This document shows positions 1 through 11,337 of a DNA stretch of 64,000 bases, piece by piece. The DNA comes from Mortierella hygrophila. Lineage: Eukaryota > Mortierellomycota > Mortierellomycetes > Mortierellales > Mortierellaceae. The notes below the pieces were generated by a model. The model ran no database searches. It had not been told where the DNA came from and saw nothing but the letters and a program-made list of their open reading frames with translations. The translations under genes and the position numbers were made by a program. Numbering within the stretch: the first letter of the stretch is position 1; each line of letters starts with the position of its first letter. The DNA is taken from contig JAAAXW010000004.1 of the NCBI GenBank assembly GCA_015680625.1, positions 248,001 to 312,000 of the forward strand, written 5' to 3'.

Positions 1-698
1 GGACGTGGGAAAGGGAGCATTGTGATTTTATAGTCTTCCAATAGAGTTGCGCCTCGTATTGGAATACTGGTTTAACATTGCTCTAAGTGACCGTTACATG
101 GAATCACACACACAAAGGCAGTTTGGAAAGTATTGGAAGGAAGCACAACATAAAGATAGCGAAAGTGCTCCTTGCGGAGGAGTCTTGAGTTTCTCTTTCC
201 AAGCCTTCCATTTGTAGAGGGTCATGGCATCGGGGGGTGGGGATGCGCCACTTGGTCGCCTGTTTCCAATTCTGAAGGTGACGACGTCTTGATGGAGTGT
301 TGCGGAAGGGAGTGTGGTCACTGTGGTGCCCGGTAGAAGACGACCTAGCAAGAAAGGAAAAAAAAAGGCCAATAATTTGTCAGAGGCAGGCAAGAAGCAG
401 TCATCCAATTGACAAATTGCGCGTCGCTCTCGCTCTCGCTCTCGTTCCTCGTCTTCCGCCTCTTCTGCCTTGCCTTGGACCCAAAAACTCTCACACTCTC
501 ACTTGCTCCTCGAGCCGATCAGCCCTTCTTTTCTTTCTTCTTCTTTTTGTTGCATTCAACAACTCCTTTCCCTCTTCTCAACACTACTCCACTCTCTTCT
601 TTTTATTATTATTCTAACGCCACACCCTCCCTTTCCTTCACCCTCCCTCTTACTAAAAAACCCTTCCTCTCTTACTTTCACAAAAACGAAACTTTACG
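1..698. other. 5' flank of the Lon gene, left window edge
   Basis: No recognisable gene lies here. The last 330 bases are pyrimidine-rich (a CTCTCG-type repeat near 427-450, then long T/C runs up to the Lon ATG at 699), which looks like a fungal promoter and 5' leader. A minus-strand open frame at 94-408 resembles no family I know. It could be the first exon of a divergent gene running off the left edge, but I cannot support that. Confidence 0.5.
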
Positions 699-3600
699 AT
701 GGCGTCCAATGCCGTGCTAGTCATCACCAAGCGCGTCTCGCCCACTGTCGACATCCTCAAGGTCGCCCTCTCCCGCACCTCAATCAACCCCACTCTCACC
801 CATCACTCTGCCGCAAGAACTCCCGCCTCTTGGTCCGCCTTTGACGGTCACCTTCGCCCCTTCTCTACCTCTAACAACGCTGCTGCCCGCCTCCAAGAGG
901 TGCGTCCCCGCAGTCTTCACAGTCTTGTTCACGCCACCCGCCCTGCTGCTCTTTTGAACAGTCGTCTTTCGACCCTCCAGGGCGGCAACTCTCTTGTTTC
1001 TTCCAGTGTCTTGCCTCTGTCGCGTCGTGCCTTTTCGAGTTCTGCGCGCATCCTCAAGGATAAGAGCGACGATGGCAAAAGCGGATCGGGTGGTGACGGC
1101 AAGGACTCGGGATCTGGAGCCGGATCTGAAGGCAATAGCGCAGGATCAGGATCGAGTGGATCGGGTAGTGGCAACGGCAGCGGCAACGGCAAGGGTGGCA
1201 ACGACCGCAAGGTCACAAAGTTCACATTTGATGTCGGATCTGGAGGACCCTCAACCAACATTCTCGAGAACGGCCTCGCCAAGCCTGCCATTCCCGAGGT
1301 CTACCCCCAAGTCTTGACCCTCCCCATCGGTCGCCGTCCTCTCTTCCCAGGTTTCTACAAGGCCGTCGTTATCAAGAACCCTGCCGTCGCCAATGCTATC
1401 AAGGAGTTAATGAAGCGTGGCCAGCCTTACGTTGGTGCTTTCCTGCTCAAGGACGAGGACCTCGACATCGATACCGTCACAAGCATGGACCAAATTCATT
1501 CTGTCGGTGTGTTTGCTCAGATCACAACCGTCTTCCCCGCAAGCGCAGGCAGCGACGAGGGCTCGATCACAGCCGTGCTCTACCCACATAGGAGAATCAA
1601 AATCAAGGAGTTATTGCCTCCATTGATCCTTCCCGACGGATCCGAAGCTCCACGCGAAGGACTGCTCGTCAAGGAGGCTGGTGAAGGAGCCGCGGAGAAA
1701 TCTCAGCCTCTCACCATCAAGGTCGCAGACGCTCTTCCCGCTGCCACAATCACTCCAGAGGTCACCTCAACCGTCGTCGACAAGCCAACTGGAGCGGAAG
1801 CAGGAGCCATTGATGGAACACCTATAGATGAGGCCGCTTCTACCTCAGATGCCTCAACGGATCCTCAGCACTTGCCAACCGCCTTCTTGGCCAAGGAGTA
1901 TGCAGTCACTCTTTCGAATGTTGAAAACATGGTCGACGAGCCCTACAACCGTAAGAACCAGGTCATCCGTGCCATTACTTCCGAGATTGTCGCCGTCTTC
2001 AAGGATATCGCCTCGCTGAACCCTCTCTTCCGTGATCAGATCGCCAACTTTTCGATGTCACAGTCCGCTGGCAACGTTTTTGAGGAGCCCGCCAAGCTTG
2101 CCGACTTTGCAACCGCTGTGTCCCAGGGCGATCCCGAAGAGTTGCAGTCTGTCTTGGAGTCTCTCTCAATCGAGGACAGGATGCAGAAGGCTCTTTTGGT
2201 CCTCAAGAAGGAGTTGATGAACGCGCAGCTTCAGAGCAAGATCAGCAAGGATGTTGAGAACAAGATAGCTAAGCGTCAACGCGAGTACTACTTGATGGAG
2301 CAGCTCAAGGGAATCAAGAAGGAGCTGGGCATTGAATCCGACGGCAAGGACAAGCTGATTGAGAAGTTCAGAGAGAAGGGTATCAAGTTGGCTATGCCTG
2401 AGCAAGTCAAGAAGGTTTTCGACGAGGTATGTGCTTTATATTCAACATCAAATTATTGCTGCTTTGTTTGTGTCTTCTGCACAGACAACTGACGCTTTCT
2501 TTCGTGAATATTCTTATGTTTCCAGGAAATCACCAAGCTCGAGCATTTGGAGCCAGCGGCGTCCGAGTTCAACGTTACAAGGAACTACCTGGACTGGCTG
2601 ACCAATGTTCCATGGGGCGTTCGCTCTCCCGAGAATTACGACATCCGCCATGCTGTTCGTGTCCTTGATGAGGATCACTACGGACTTAAGGATGTCAAGG
2701 ATCGTATTCTGGAGTTCATTGCTGTGGGTCGTCTTCGCGGCACCGTTGAGGGCAAGATCATTTGTCTTGTCGGACCACCAGGTACGCCTTTATTTCGGGT
2801 GTTTGTGATTATTCGCCGATTACTAAAACTCATCGAAAAAAGACCAAATTTGGAATATTAACGCCAACATTTCTTGTGCATAGGTGTCGGAAAGACGTCG
2901 ATCGGTAAATCGATTGCACGTGCATTGGATCGCGAATTCTACAGATTCAGTGTCGGAGGACTGACGGATGTCGCCGAGATCAAGGGTCATCGTCGTACCT
3001 ATGTCGGAGCCATGCCCGGAAAGGTCGTCCAGGCCCTCAAGCGTGTTCAGACCGAAAACCCACTCATCTTGATCGACGAGAGTAAGTTATAGTTGCGTCG
3101 TCGTGGCTATAGTTGGCGACATGTTTTATTTGTTTCATTGGCTGACATTGATTCAATATTACTATAATGATAGTCGACAAGGTTGGACGTGGACATCAAG
3201 GAGACCCTGCCTCTGCTCTTCTGGAGCTGTTGGATCCTGAGCAGAACGGCTCGTTCTTGGATCACTACATGGATGTGCCAATTGATCTCTCCAAGGTCTT
3301 GTTTGTCTGCACAGCCAACGTTCTCGACACCATTCCCGGTCCCCTTCTGGATCGTATGGAGGTGATCCAGCTCTCAGGATACATCTCTGACGAGAAGGTT
3401 GCCATTGCTTCGCGCTACTTGGCCCCCACTGCCAAGGAGGCAGCAGGTCTCGAGGGCGCTAATGTCACGCTCCACGACGATGCCATTGAGGCCCTGATCA
3501 AGAACTACTGCAGAGAGTCTGGTGTTCGCAACTTGAAGAAGCAGATCGACAAGGTTTTCCGCAAGGCCGCGTTCAAGATTGTCCAGGAGATGCCCGAGAT

Positions 3601-4594
3601 CGAGCGTGCGGAGCCCAAGAAGAAGGAGGCCGATTCCATCGACGGTGACTTCAAGCCTTTGGCAGGAATTGTGAAGGATACTCCTGACGAGACTTTGTTG
3701 GACGATACCGATGTCTTGAAGCAGCAGGAGGGCGAGAAGGAGGACAAGAAGACCAAGCCGGAGGTCTCGTCTAATGTTAAGGTTGATATCACTGCCGATA
3801 ACCTGAAGGACTATGTTGGACCGGCTGTCTTCCAAGCCGACCGACTCTATGATGCTACTCCTGCAGGAGTGGTGATGGGTCTTGCCTGGACGTCGATGGG
3901 AGGATCTGCTCTCTATATCGAGTCGTGCTTGGACGGTGGCCTCACTGAAAAGTCGCGCCCCAACTTCTTGAGGACCGGACAGATGGGTGATGTGATGAAG
4001 GAGTCGACATCGATCGCATACACGTTTGCCAAGAACCTGGTTGGTCGTCGCTTCCCCGAAAACCGCTTCTTCAACAAGGCAGCGATTCATCTCCATGTCC
4101 CTGAGGGCGCTACCCCTAAGGACGGACCCTCTGCAGGTATTACGATGACGACGTCGTTGTTGTCCCTCGCTCTCAACAAGCCCTTGGATCCTACAATTGC
4201 GATGACGGGAGAGTTGACGCTGACGGGCAAGGTGCTCAAGATTGGTGGGTTGAAGGAGAAGACGATTGCGGCCAAGCGGTCTGGTGTCAAGACGTTGATC
4301 TTCCCTCAGGCCAACTTGCCCGATTGGGAAGAGCTCCCTGCGAATGTCAAGGAGGGCGTGACGGGCGTCCCTGCGGCGTGGTACGAGGATGTTTACAAGG
4401 TTGTCTTTGGTGACTCTGTGTCGGAGAACGAGGGTAACAACGTCTGGCGTAAGGAGTTGCCTGGTGGGGAGGACACCGACGACGAGGCTGATAACCGTGA
4501 GCCAAGAAGGAATGAGGTCCGGGAGAAAAAATCTAAGAAGCAGGATGGAGGAGATGGACCAGGCATGGACTGGAACAACAAATTGAGGTGGTAA
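699..4594 (+). CDS. PIM1: Mitochondrial Lon protease (PIM1-type)
   Basis: ATP-dependent serine protease of the mitochondrial matrix that degrades misfolded and regulatory proteins. Exons 699-2426, 2526-2781, 2884-3081 and 3174-4594 join in frame to 1,200 residues. The N-terminus is rich in Arg, Ser and Ala with few acidic residues, as in a mitochondrial presequence. A Gly/Ser/Asp-rich linker (about residues 122-170) precedes the Lon substrate-binding domain. The Walker A motif GPPGVGKT spans the second intron (near residue 660), and Walker B ILIDEIDK spans the third. The protease domain has PKDGPSAG with catalytic Ser near 1047, and GGLKEK with catalytic Lys near 1088. A charged, hydrophilic insert follows the AAA+ lid and is common in fungal Lon. 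The ATG at 699 is the first in frame. The family identity is secure. Confidence 0.96.
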
Positions 4595-4799
4595 ATCCAC
4601 ACCCACCTTTTTTATGTATAGAAAAAAAAAAGCGCGTAGCGAGACGTGAGTAGATTAGTTTATGAATATCTTATTGTTATCCTTTTCCCTTTTCCTACTT
4701 CCCAATGATGTTTTTGTACTCGAAAGAAAGCATGGATGCAGTTATGTCAACAAACAAGTAACAAAACGCTTAACTAGGCGTGGTAGATTAGGTGGGGGT

Positions 4800-7580
4800 T
4801 TATTGGGAAGGAGTGGAGGGGGAGGGTGTTTGAAGCAGCTTCTTGGAGATGCGGAGGATATTGCTTCGTCCGTGCTCGGAGATATTGACGAGGGTGACCT
4901 TGGGCATCAGGGGCTCGACAAGTTGGCACCAGCGGAGGCGACACTGCCATCCCGTCTTTTGTGTCCTTGTTGGTCCTGAGGTCTCTTTGCCACCATTCTC
5001 TTTGCGCTCACGCTGCATGGCTTGGTCGTAAAGAGGGGCCATAGCCGGCTGGATCCCCTCGAAGCTCTTCGCGATCACGTTCCAGTCCCCTGCACGTTCC
5101 TCGATCGTCCTCTCCAACAGTAACCTGTCTTCATCCGGTTGCCAGACCGTGTTCTTGACAATGTGTTTGAACGAGGTTTCAAAGACACGACGACAGGGGG
5201 AAAGATTCCAGCCTGGGAGATGGTGTTGTGTCAAGTGTTCGTAATCGATTGAGTCGGCTGTGGGTCCTGCGGCGAGGATGGTGTAGTACTCGTCTTCGGT
5301 GACTTTTGTGGCCTTGTCGGACATGATGAACCAGCGTTGGCGGATGGACCGGGTAGTTCGCCAGGGGAGGAAGCGATGTTGGATGTCTGACCAGTTAGCC
5401 CCTAGTTCACGGATCCCTTGGTCTAAGAGTTTTGATTCTTCGTGGGACCATGAATTGGGGGTGGCTGGTTTGATTGGGGTGGTTTGGTTTTCCTCGAGTG
5501 GGCCATGGATGACATCAAGGTTCTGGCGGAGGTAGTTCCAATGCTCCATGCAGGATGTGGGGGAGAGTCCACGATGGACCTTGTTGGCGATCCATTGCCA
5601 GGTTCCTGCATGCATGGTCGGCGAAGCCCCGAAGCGCTGATGACATAACCGCATCGTCCGCTGTAACCGCTGCGATCGCTCCTTGGTGAACAGATACTTC
5701 TGTCGGGTGTAAGGAAGGTTCTCCTGCAGTTCCGCGATCCTTTCTGCAAAGGCGTTTGGTTCCAGATCCGGGCTTGGAAACCCCTTGGTGATGCCCTCAA
5801 AATACCTCCGACAATCTTCCGCAGTTCGGTTGGAGCAGAATTTCGAGATCCGTTTGAAGTCTGAGCCGAATTGGCGCCATGCGGACCAGAAGGTGCCTTG
5901 TTCGGTTTTTGTCCATGCGTTGAGGTTGGGCATGACGGGCATGTCGAGGATCTTCCAGTGCGTGCGACATTCTTCTGGTGAGTGGGAGCCGGTTTGGCGG
6001 GCGATTTCTGCCCAGTGGTCGTCAATGTTATCGTTGCTGTTGCTGTTGTCGCTGATGCCGTATTTGAGGACTTGTTGGATGAGCGCAGTTTCTTGGTCAA
6101 AAGTCCAGAAGGATCTGTTGCGGCTGACGCGGAGATATTGTTTGCGGAGGTGTGGGATTGTAATCGAGAGGATCCGGTCTCGGGAAGATTTTTTGCCCTT
6201 GCCCTTGCCCTTGCCGCACTTTGTGGTTGTTGGTGGTGAGGTGGTATCGTCCAAGAAGTGCTGTTGGAAGTCCTGCAAGATCATCTCCCAGTTCTCGGCA
6301 CCGTGTTGCTCCGCCAGTTCCAGAATCAGGGCTGACTCCTCCATCGAGAACACTACGATTTTGGTCCTACTGCTGGTACTACTCTTTCTACCGCTCAGTT
6401 CCAATGCCGCTCCTGGCGTCGAACGTAGTTGTTGACCTTCCTGATCTGATGTAGATGCACTGTCGCTGTCATATCCTGCAGCTGCGGTCCTCAACTCAGA
6501 ACGCCCAATATCAGCCCACTTGGCCTTACAAGTCGGCGACTTGATCTTGAGTTCCTGCGCAATCTTCTTCCACGACACGCCCTGTAACGCCAACTCCTTG
6601 AGCCGTTGGATTGATTCAGGGGACCAGGCGGTTCCCAAGTCCGGATCGAGGTTGGCATGGTAGCGCGAGTAGCAGGACGAAAAAGGCCGTCCAACGGCGC
6701 GTCCGATCTCGGGCCAGGAGTTCCCTGCTGCGACCATATCCTTGATCATCTGATCCATCGTCGCGTCCCATTTCGGCCGCTTGCTGGTAACAGCGCTTCC
6801 TTCATTCTCGTCATCGGGCGACAGCGCAGTAGAGAGCCCTGCTCCTGCTCTTGATCCAGTTCCTGAACCCACACGTCGACCCTTCTGGGATACACTCGTC
6901 TTTGCCGCCTCTGCTGCTGCCGCCAATGCCGCAGCCGACGCGTCCCTCCTCTCCCGAATGATCTCCAACCCCTCCTCAACCCACCTCTCCAGTTTTTCCC
7001 GATCCCGAATCTCCGCCAGCGTACCGCCTTTCTCAAGAGTAGGCTTGATACTGTTGAGAAACCGACTGTAGCAGGTCGTGTAGGGGCGATCAAGGAGCTT
7101 CCCGATGGTCCGCCAGTCGATGGAGTGGGTCTGGTTCATGGCGACGATCATGGCGTCCAGTTCTGGGGTCCATTCGTATACGGTTTTTTTGCGCGGTAGT
7201 TTTTGTGGTGAGGGTGAAGGCGTTGGTTTTGAGGAGACGGGGATGGAGGTGGACGATATTGAGGAATTAGAGGAGGAGGAGAGATGTTGTAGTTGTTGTT
7301 GTTGTTGCTGTTGCGATATGGGTGTTGTGGGTATGATGGGTGCTTGTTGTGCATTGGTCGAGTATCGGTATCTGCCATTGCTTGACGCGCTCGGAGATAA
7401 GGCGAGGTTGAGCGAACGAGTTGAGAAGAGGTTCCTTCCTGGTGTTGAAGGGAGGAGGAGGTCAAAGGATATTATGGCGTAGGAACGGTCGTGTGTCCAA
7501 TTAAAGGATGTCCTGGCTGCGGTGCCTATTGTCCGTGTTGGTGGAGGGCCCTGCCGTATCCTGTATATGACCCTGTGCAT
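4800..7580 (-). CDS. Multi-repeat Myb/SANT protein with presequence-like N-terminus
   Basis: Single-exon gene of 926 residues from the ATG at 7580 (the frame is open further upstream without an ATG). About eight or nine Myb/SANT-like helix-turn-helix repeats are spaced along the protein. They start near residues 130, 270, 315, 410, 490, 555, 660, 712 and 812, each opening with a Trp/Phe-containing motif such as YEWTPEL, AWSPESI, FWTFDQE, AWTKTEQ, SWSHEES or VWQPDED. This suggests sequence-specific nucleic-acid binding. The first 80 residues are Arg-rich with a single Asp and end in RYRYST, which resembles a mitochondrial targeting sequence, so the protein may act in mitochondria rather than the nucleus. 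Low-complexity Ser/Gln/Thr stretches lie between. It is divergent from TRM4 and convergent with Lon. I cannot assign an orthologue. Confidence 0.8.
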   Translation of the reverse strand: MHRVIYRIRQGPPPTRTIGTAARTSFNWTHDRSYAIISFDLLLPSTPGRNLFSTRSLNLALSPSASSNGRYRYSTNAQQAPIIPTTPISQQQQQQQLQHLSSSSNSSISSTSIPVSSKPTPSPSPQKLPRKKTVYEWTPELDAMIVAMNQTHSIDWRTIGKLLDRPYTTCYSRFLNSIKPTLEKGGTLAEIRDREKLERWVEEGLEIIRERRDASAAALAAAAEAAKTSVSQKGRRVGSGTGSRAGAGLSTALSPDDENEGSAVTSKRPKWDATMDQMIKDMVAAGNSWPEIGRAVGRPFSSCYSRYHANLDPDLGTAWSPESIQRLKELALQGVSWKKIAQELKIKSPTCKAKWADIGRSELRTAAAGYDSDSASTSDQEGQQLRSTPGAALELSGRKSSTSSRTKIVVFSMEESALILELAEQHGAENWEMILQDFQQHFLDDTTSPPTTTKCGKGKGKGKKSSRDRILSITIPHLRKQYLRVSRNRSFWTFDQETALIQQVLKYGISDNSNSNDNIDDHWAEIARQTGSHSPEECRTHWKILDMPVMPNLNAWTKTEQGTFWSAWRQFGSDFKRISKFCSNRTAEDCRRYFEGITKGFPSPDLEPNAFAERIAELQENLPYTRQKYLFTKERSQRLQRTMRLCHQRFGASPTMHAGTWQWIANKVHRGLSPTSCMEHWNYLRQNLDVIHGPLEENQTTPIKPATPNSWSHEESKLLDQGIRELGANWSDIQHRFLPWRTTRSIRQRWFIMSDKATKVTEDEYYTILAAGPTADSIDYEHLTQHHLPGWNLSPCRRVFETSFKHIVKNTVWQPDEDRLLLERTIEERAGDWNVIAKSFEGIQPAMAPLYDQAMQRERKENGGKETSGPTRTQKTGWQCRLRWCQLVEPLMPKVTLVNISEHGRSNILRISKKLLQTPSPSTPSQ

Positions 7581-7835
7581 GGGAGCTGTGTTGTGAATGT
7601 AGAAGGGGTTGGCGAATGGGTGCGGCAAAAGGGGGCGCCCGAAGTGCAGTAAGGAACACCAACAACAACAAGTGACTGCTTCTCGAATTGGAGGCGCACT
7701 TTTTTTTTTTTTTTCCTCTGTTCAGGTCAAGAAAGAGTCAAAGGCTGCTCGCTCCTCTTTCCATTTCCCCCCTTCTTTTTTCCATTCACATCCCTCCTCC
7801 CCTTTTTCCTTCAACAAACCAAACCAAAAGAAAAG
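7581..7835. promoter_or_regulatory. Divergent promoter between the Myb-repeat gene and TRM4
   Basis: The 255 bases between two divergent start codons must hold both core promoters. The stretch contains a T tract of about 18 bases near 7700 and a pyrimidine-rich leader just before the TRM4 ATG. No TATA box is visible on either strand. Confidence 0.6.
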
Positions 7836-10800
7836 ATGGGTCGCCGATTCTCAAAACGCAAGAACGCACCTCCACGCAAGGAGCGCGATCCCAACGAGGT
7901 CTACGCCGAGGTCAAGAAGGAAAATGAACAGATGGAAGAGTACTACAAGGCTCAGAACATCATGTCCGAGGAGGAATGGCCCATCTTCTGGAACCACCTC
8001 AAGGTCACCCTCCCCACCACCTTCCGTATCACCGGCACCCGCAGGTTTGCTATATTTGTTTTTGTTTATGAAAGCAGGGAAGAAGGGTACCGGTGATCAA
8101 TGATCAAGTATCTAATCAGTCTTACCTCTCTTACCCAATTGATCTTATTGATAGCCACGCGGTCGAGATCCGTGACACCGTCAAGAACGCATTCGTCCCC
8201 CACCTGAGCAACATCTCCGTCGACGGCACCGTCGCAGACCCCCCACGCCCCTTGGCCTGGTACCCTGACGATCTGGGATGGCACTACGATGTTCCCCGTA
8301 CGCTTTTGAAGAAGTCACCCGAGTATGCAAAGTTCCATCAGTTCTTGGTCGCCGAGACCGAGGTTGGAAACATTTCTCGTCAGGAGGCTGTTTCGATGAT
8401 TCCTCCTCTTCTTCTTGATGTCCAGCCTCAGCACTGGGTAAGCCTTGCTTTGGGTGATGAGTGATCTGATTGACGAATGAACATGGGACGCTATCCGCAA
8501 CCTGTGCACAGAATGACTAACGCTAATGAGCAATTTTCTTGGATCGGATATCATGTAGGTCATGGATATGTGCGCTGCTCCTGGATCCAAGACTGCTCAG
8601 ATCATTGAGATGGTTCACGCCAACGAGCAACACCAGGTCGTTCCATGTAAGAAGGCTTGTTCACTTTCTTTATTGACTTTATGGCCCAGGAACATATATG
8701 TATTTCATGAACGCCTTATTAATACCAATCCTCCTTTTACTTTAACATCACTTGCTGTACTGGACACATCGGACTATGGATATCACGGACACGCATGGAA
8801 TACTGGATACCTCATTGGAATTCGACAACAAAACAGCTGGATTAATTCTTGCCAACGATGCCGACTACAGACGCAGCCATATGTTGATCCACCAGACCAA
8901 GCGTCTTCAGAGCCCCTGCCTGATGGTCACTAACCACGACGCCTCAATGATGCCCTCGTTGAAGTTGGCCCCCAACAAGTCAGGAGAGGTCATTCCTTTT
9001 GAATTTGACCGTGTCTTGGCTGATGTCCCCTGCAGTGGTGACGCTACCTTGCGCAAGAACCCTATGGTCTGGACCAAGTGGACTCATGGAGGCGCCATGG
9101 GACTTCACCAGTAAGTTTGGGAGATCAGTCATTTATTGGTCCAACTGCGCCAAGCGCGATATGAATTATATTAACCGAACCATCAATATTTTGCCTTTGT
9201 GTAATTAGAACGCAGGTGACGATTTTGCAGCGTGGAGTTCAGATGCTTAAGGTTGGTGGTCGTATTGTGTACTCGACCTGCTCATTCAACCCCATGGAGA
9301 ACGAGGCTGTTGTTGCCGAGATGTTGAACCGCGCCAACGGATCTTTGGAGTTGGTCGATGTCAGCCACGAGCTGCCCCTGTTGAAGCGCCGCCCTGGTCT
9401 TTCGTCCTGGAAGATGTTCACCAAGGAGGGTCAGGTTGTTGAGAAGTTTGAGGATGTCCCCGCAGATGCCAAGGGCAGGTTCTATCCCAGTATGTGGGCA
9501 CCCGCCAACGCTGACGAGCTTCACTTGGAGAGATGGTAGGTTCACGTTGTCACTCTTTTTTTTTTTGTGCTTGTCTTTCATAAAGATGATGATAGTTCAT
9601 GTACCAATGCTTGTTTTTTTTTTCATTCGTGATATCCTAGTCTGCGCGTCTACCCTCACTTGCAGGATACTGGAGGATTCTTTGTTGCTGTTTTGAAGAA
9701 GACTGCGCCATTTGTTGTTCCCAACCCCGGTAGAGCTGCCGCCGCCGACGCCGCCGCCGAGGCTGCCGAGGCTGCAGCTGCAGCTGCTACCGCGGCCTCT
9801 TCTGTTGCCGCCACCCCCGCTTCTGAGGACATGTCAGAGGCCAAAGAGGACACACAGGAGGATACACAGGAAGAAGAAGAGAAGGCCGCCACTGGAGATA
9901 AGCACAAGCTGGATTCTCCAGCCGGATCAGACAACACAGAGACCGCAGCAGCCAAGAAGCCCCGCTTGTCGCGCGCTGAGCGGTTCGGTGCTCCCGGACC
10001 CAAGGAAGAACCCTTCTTGTTCTTGGATGCTGATAACGCCGATGTGCAGTTGTTCTCAAAGTTCTATGGGTTGGATGAGAAGTTCCCCAAGGACCAGTTC
10101 TTGGTCCGGTCTGAGGGCGAGAAGAACAAGACGATTTACTTTGTCAGTGAGGCTGTCAAGAGCATTCTCCAGTCTGAGGAGATCCACCGCCTCAAGGTAC
10201 TTCTTTGTTGATATGATGGTGCCTAGGTTTTTTTTGTTACAATGGGTCGAGTACACAATTTCGATCACTAACTAATTCATGTTTGGTTTTTTTTTTTTTT
10301 TTTTTTTTGTTCTAATAGGTGGTGAACACGGGTGTCAGGACATTTATCCGTCAGGACTCAAACTCTCCCACAGAGTGCTCATTCAGAGTCCACAGCGAGG
10401 GCATCGCCCTCATGCGTCAATTCGTCTCGACCGCCCGCGTGATGGCCGTCCAGCTCAAGGAGGTCCTCACGCTCCTCCAATCGCCCTACCCCAAGATCTC
10501 CGAGTTCCCCGAACCAATCCAACAACAGCTCACAGATCTCCAAACGGGCTGCTGTATCTTTGAATTCGACCCAGAACTGGAAGAGAACAAGGATCAGCCT
10601 AACCCTCGGTGGGAGGGTCAGGGTTTGACGGGTTTCGTGAAGGGGAAATTGGTATTCCCGGTTTGGAAGGCTCAGGTGAGCTTTAATATGTTGTTGAATA
10701 AGCAGGAGCGTAGGAGTTTAGCGATGCGGTTGGGTGTTGATTGTGTGGACGCCCCACATGTTGTTGAGGGTGGAGCCAAGGGTACGGTTGCCAAGGCCGC

Positions 10801-10894
10801 TGCTGCTGCTGCTGCCGCTGAAGCTGAAACTGAGAGTGCTGAGGCCACCCCCGAGGAGGACTCGACCATGCCTGAGGCGACTGAGCAGGCATAA
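7836..10894 (+). CDS. TRM4: tRNA (cytosine-5) methyltransferase Trm4/NSUN2
   Basis: SAM-dependent RNA m5C methyltransferase of the NOL1/NOP2/Sun family, nuclear, modifying several tRNA positions. Seven exons (7836-8044, 8155-8437, 8559-8646, 8837-9110, 9209-9535, 9641-10196, 10319-10894) join in frame to 770 residues. Motif I DMCAAPGSK lies near residue 167. DVPCSGD (Cys near 259) and STCSFNP (Cys near 309) are the two cysteine motifs used for release and catalysis. The N-terminus and the ELHLERC..RVYPH region match Trm4/NSUN2 rather than Nop2. An Ala/Glu-rich insert (9740-9990) and an Ala/Glu tail are low-complexity additions. Intron 6 carries a run of 22 T. Identity is firm and each junction keeps the family's conserved reading. 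Confidence 0.95.
10287..10308 (+). repeat. Poly(T) tract in TRM4 intron 6
   Basis: A 22-base T homopolymer sits just before the TAG acceptor of the last TRM4 intron and can serve as an extreme polypyrimidine tract. Its length is likely to vary between strains. Confidence 0.85.
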
Positions 10895-11337
10895 GCGGGG
10901 AAGTTGTTTTTGAAGTATCATTTTTTTTAGCATTATCTAGTCATTGTAAATGAAAAAGCGAGGTCGCGGGAAATTCTTCATATCTGACACCCCCCTCAAC
11001 CCTTGACATCCTTGTGGAGACAGATTCATCCGCCACAATCATCGTGGGCTAAAAACCCCACTTTGCTTGCCTTCAGCCCTTCCCCTTCTACCGGCTTTTC
11101 TATCGTCCGGTAGAGCCGATACTCCTCATCTCTAGCTGAACAAGGCTACGGAATACATAATAAACCTTCAAGGTCGTTCATAACGCTCGTAATGTGTTTT
11201 ATTTCGCGTGCGTTGTTTGTTGTGCTGTGTGTGTTTTAAGAGAAAAAAAATGCTAATCATGTCAACCGCATCCTGAAAAAAAAAAGTACCTCCGCCTCTC
11301 TCCCTCGCTACCAAGTGATTACAGTTGTTCGCCCATC
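10895..11337. other. 3' intergenic between convergent TRM4 and SPT5
   Basis: No gene. It contains an AATAAA at 11159-11164 on the plus strand, a possible poly(A) signal for TRM4, and a perfect 7-base inverted repeat (CTACCGG at 11088-11094, CCGGTAG at 11107-11113). Both 3' UTRs must end in this stretch. Confidence 0.5.

Noticed and set aside
94..408. Minus-strand frame near the left edge
   Set aside because: Kept only as a note in the left flank: no recognised motif, and no donor joining it to another exon within the window.
3374..4606. 410-residue open frame on the minus strand opposite Lon
   Set aside because: It mirrors the conserved Lon protease domain and arises from its codon bias; its translation is Arg/Leu-rich and resembles nothing.
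7581..7628. Upstream extension of the Myb-repeat frame
   Set aside because: The extra codons contain no ATG and begin with TTG; the ATG at 7580 is the first usable start.
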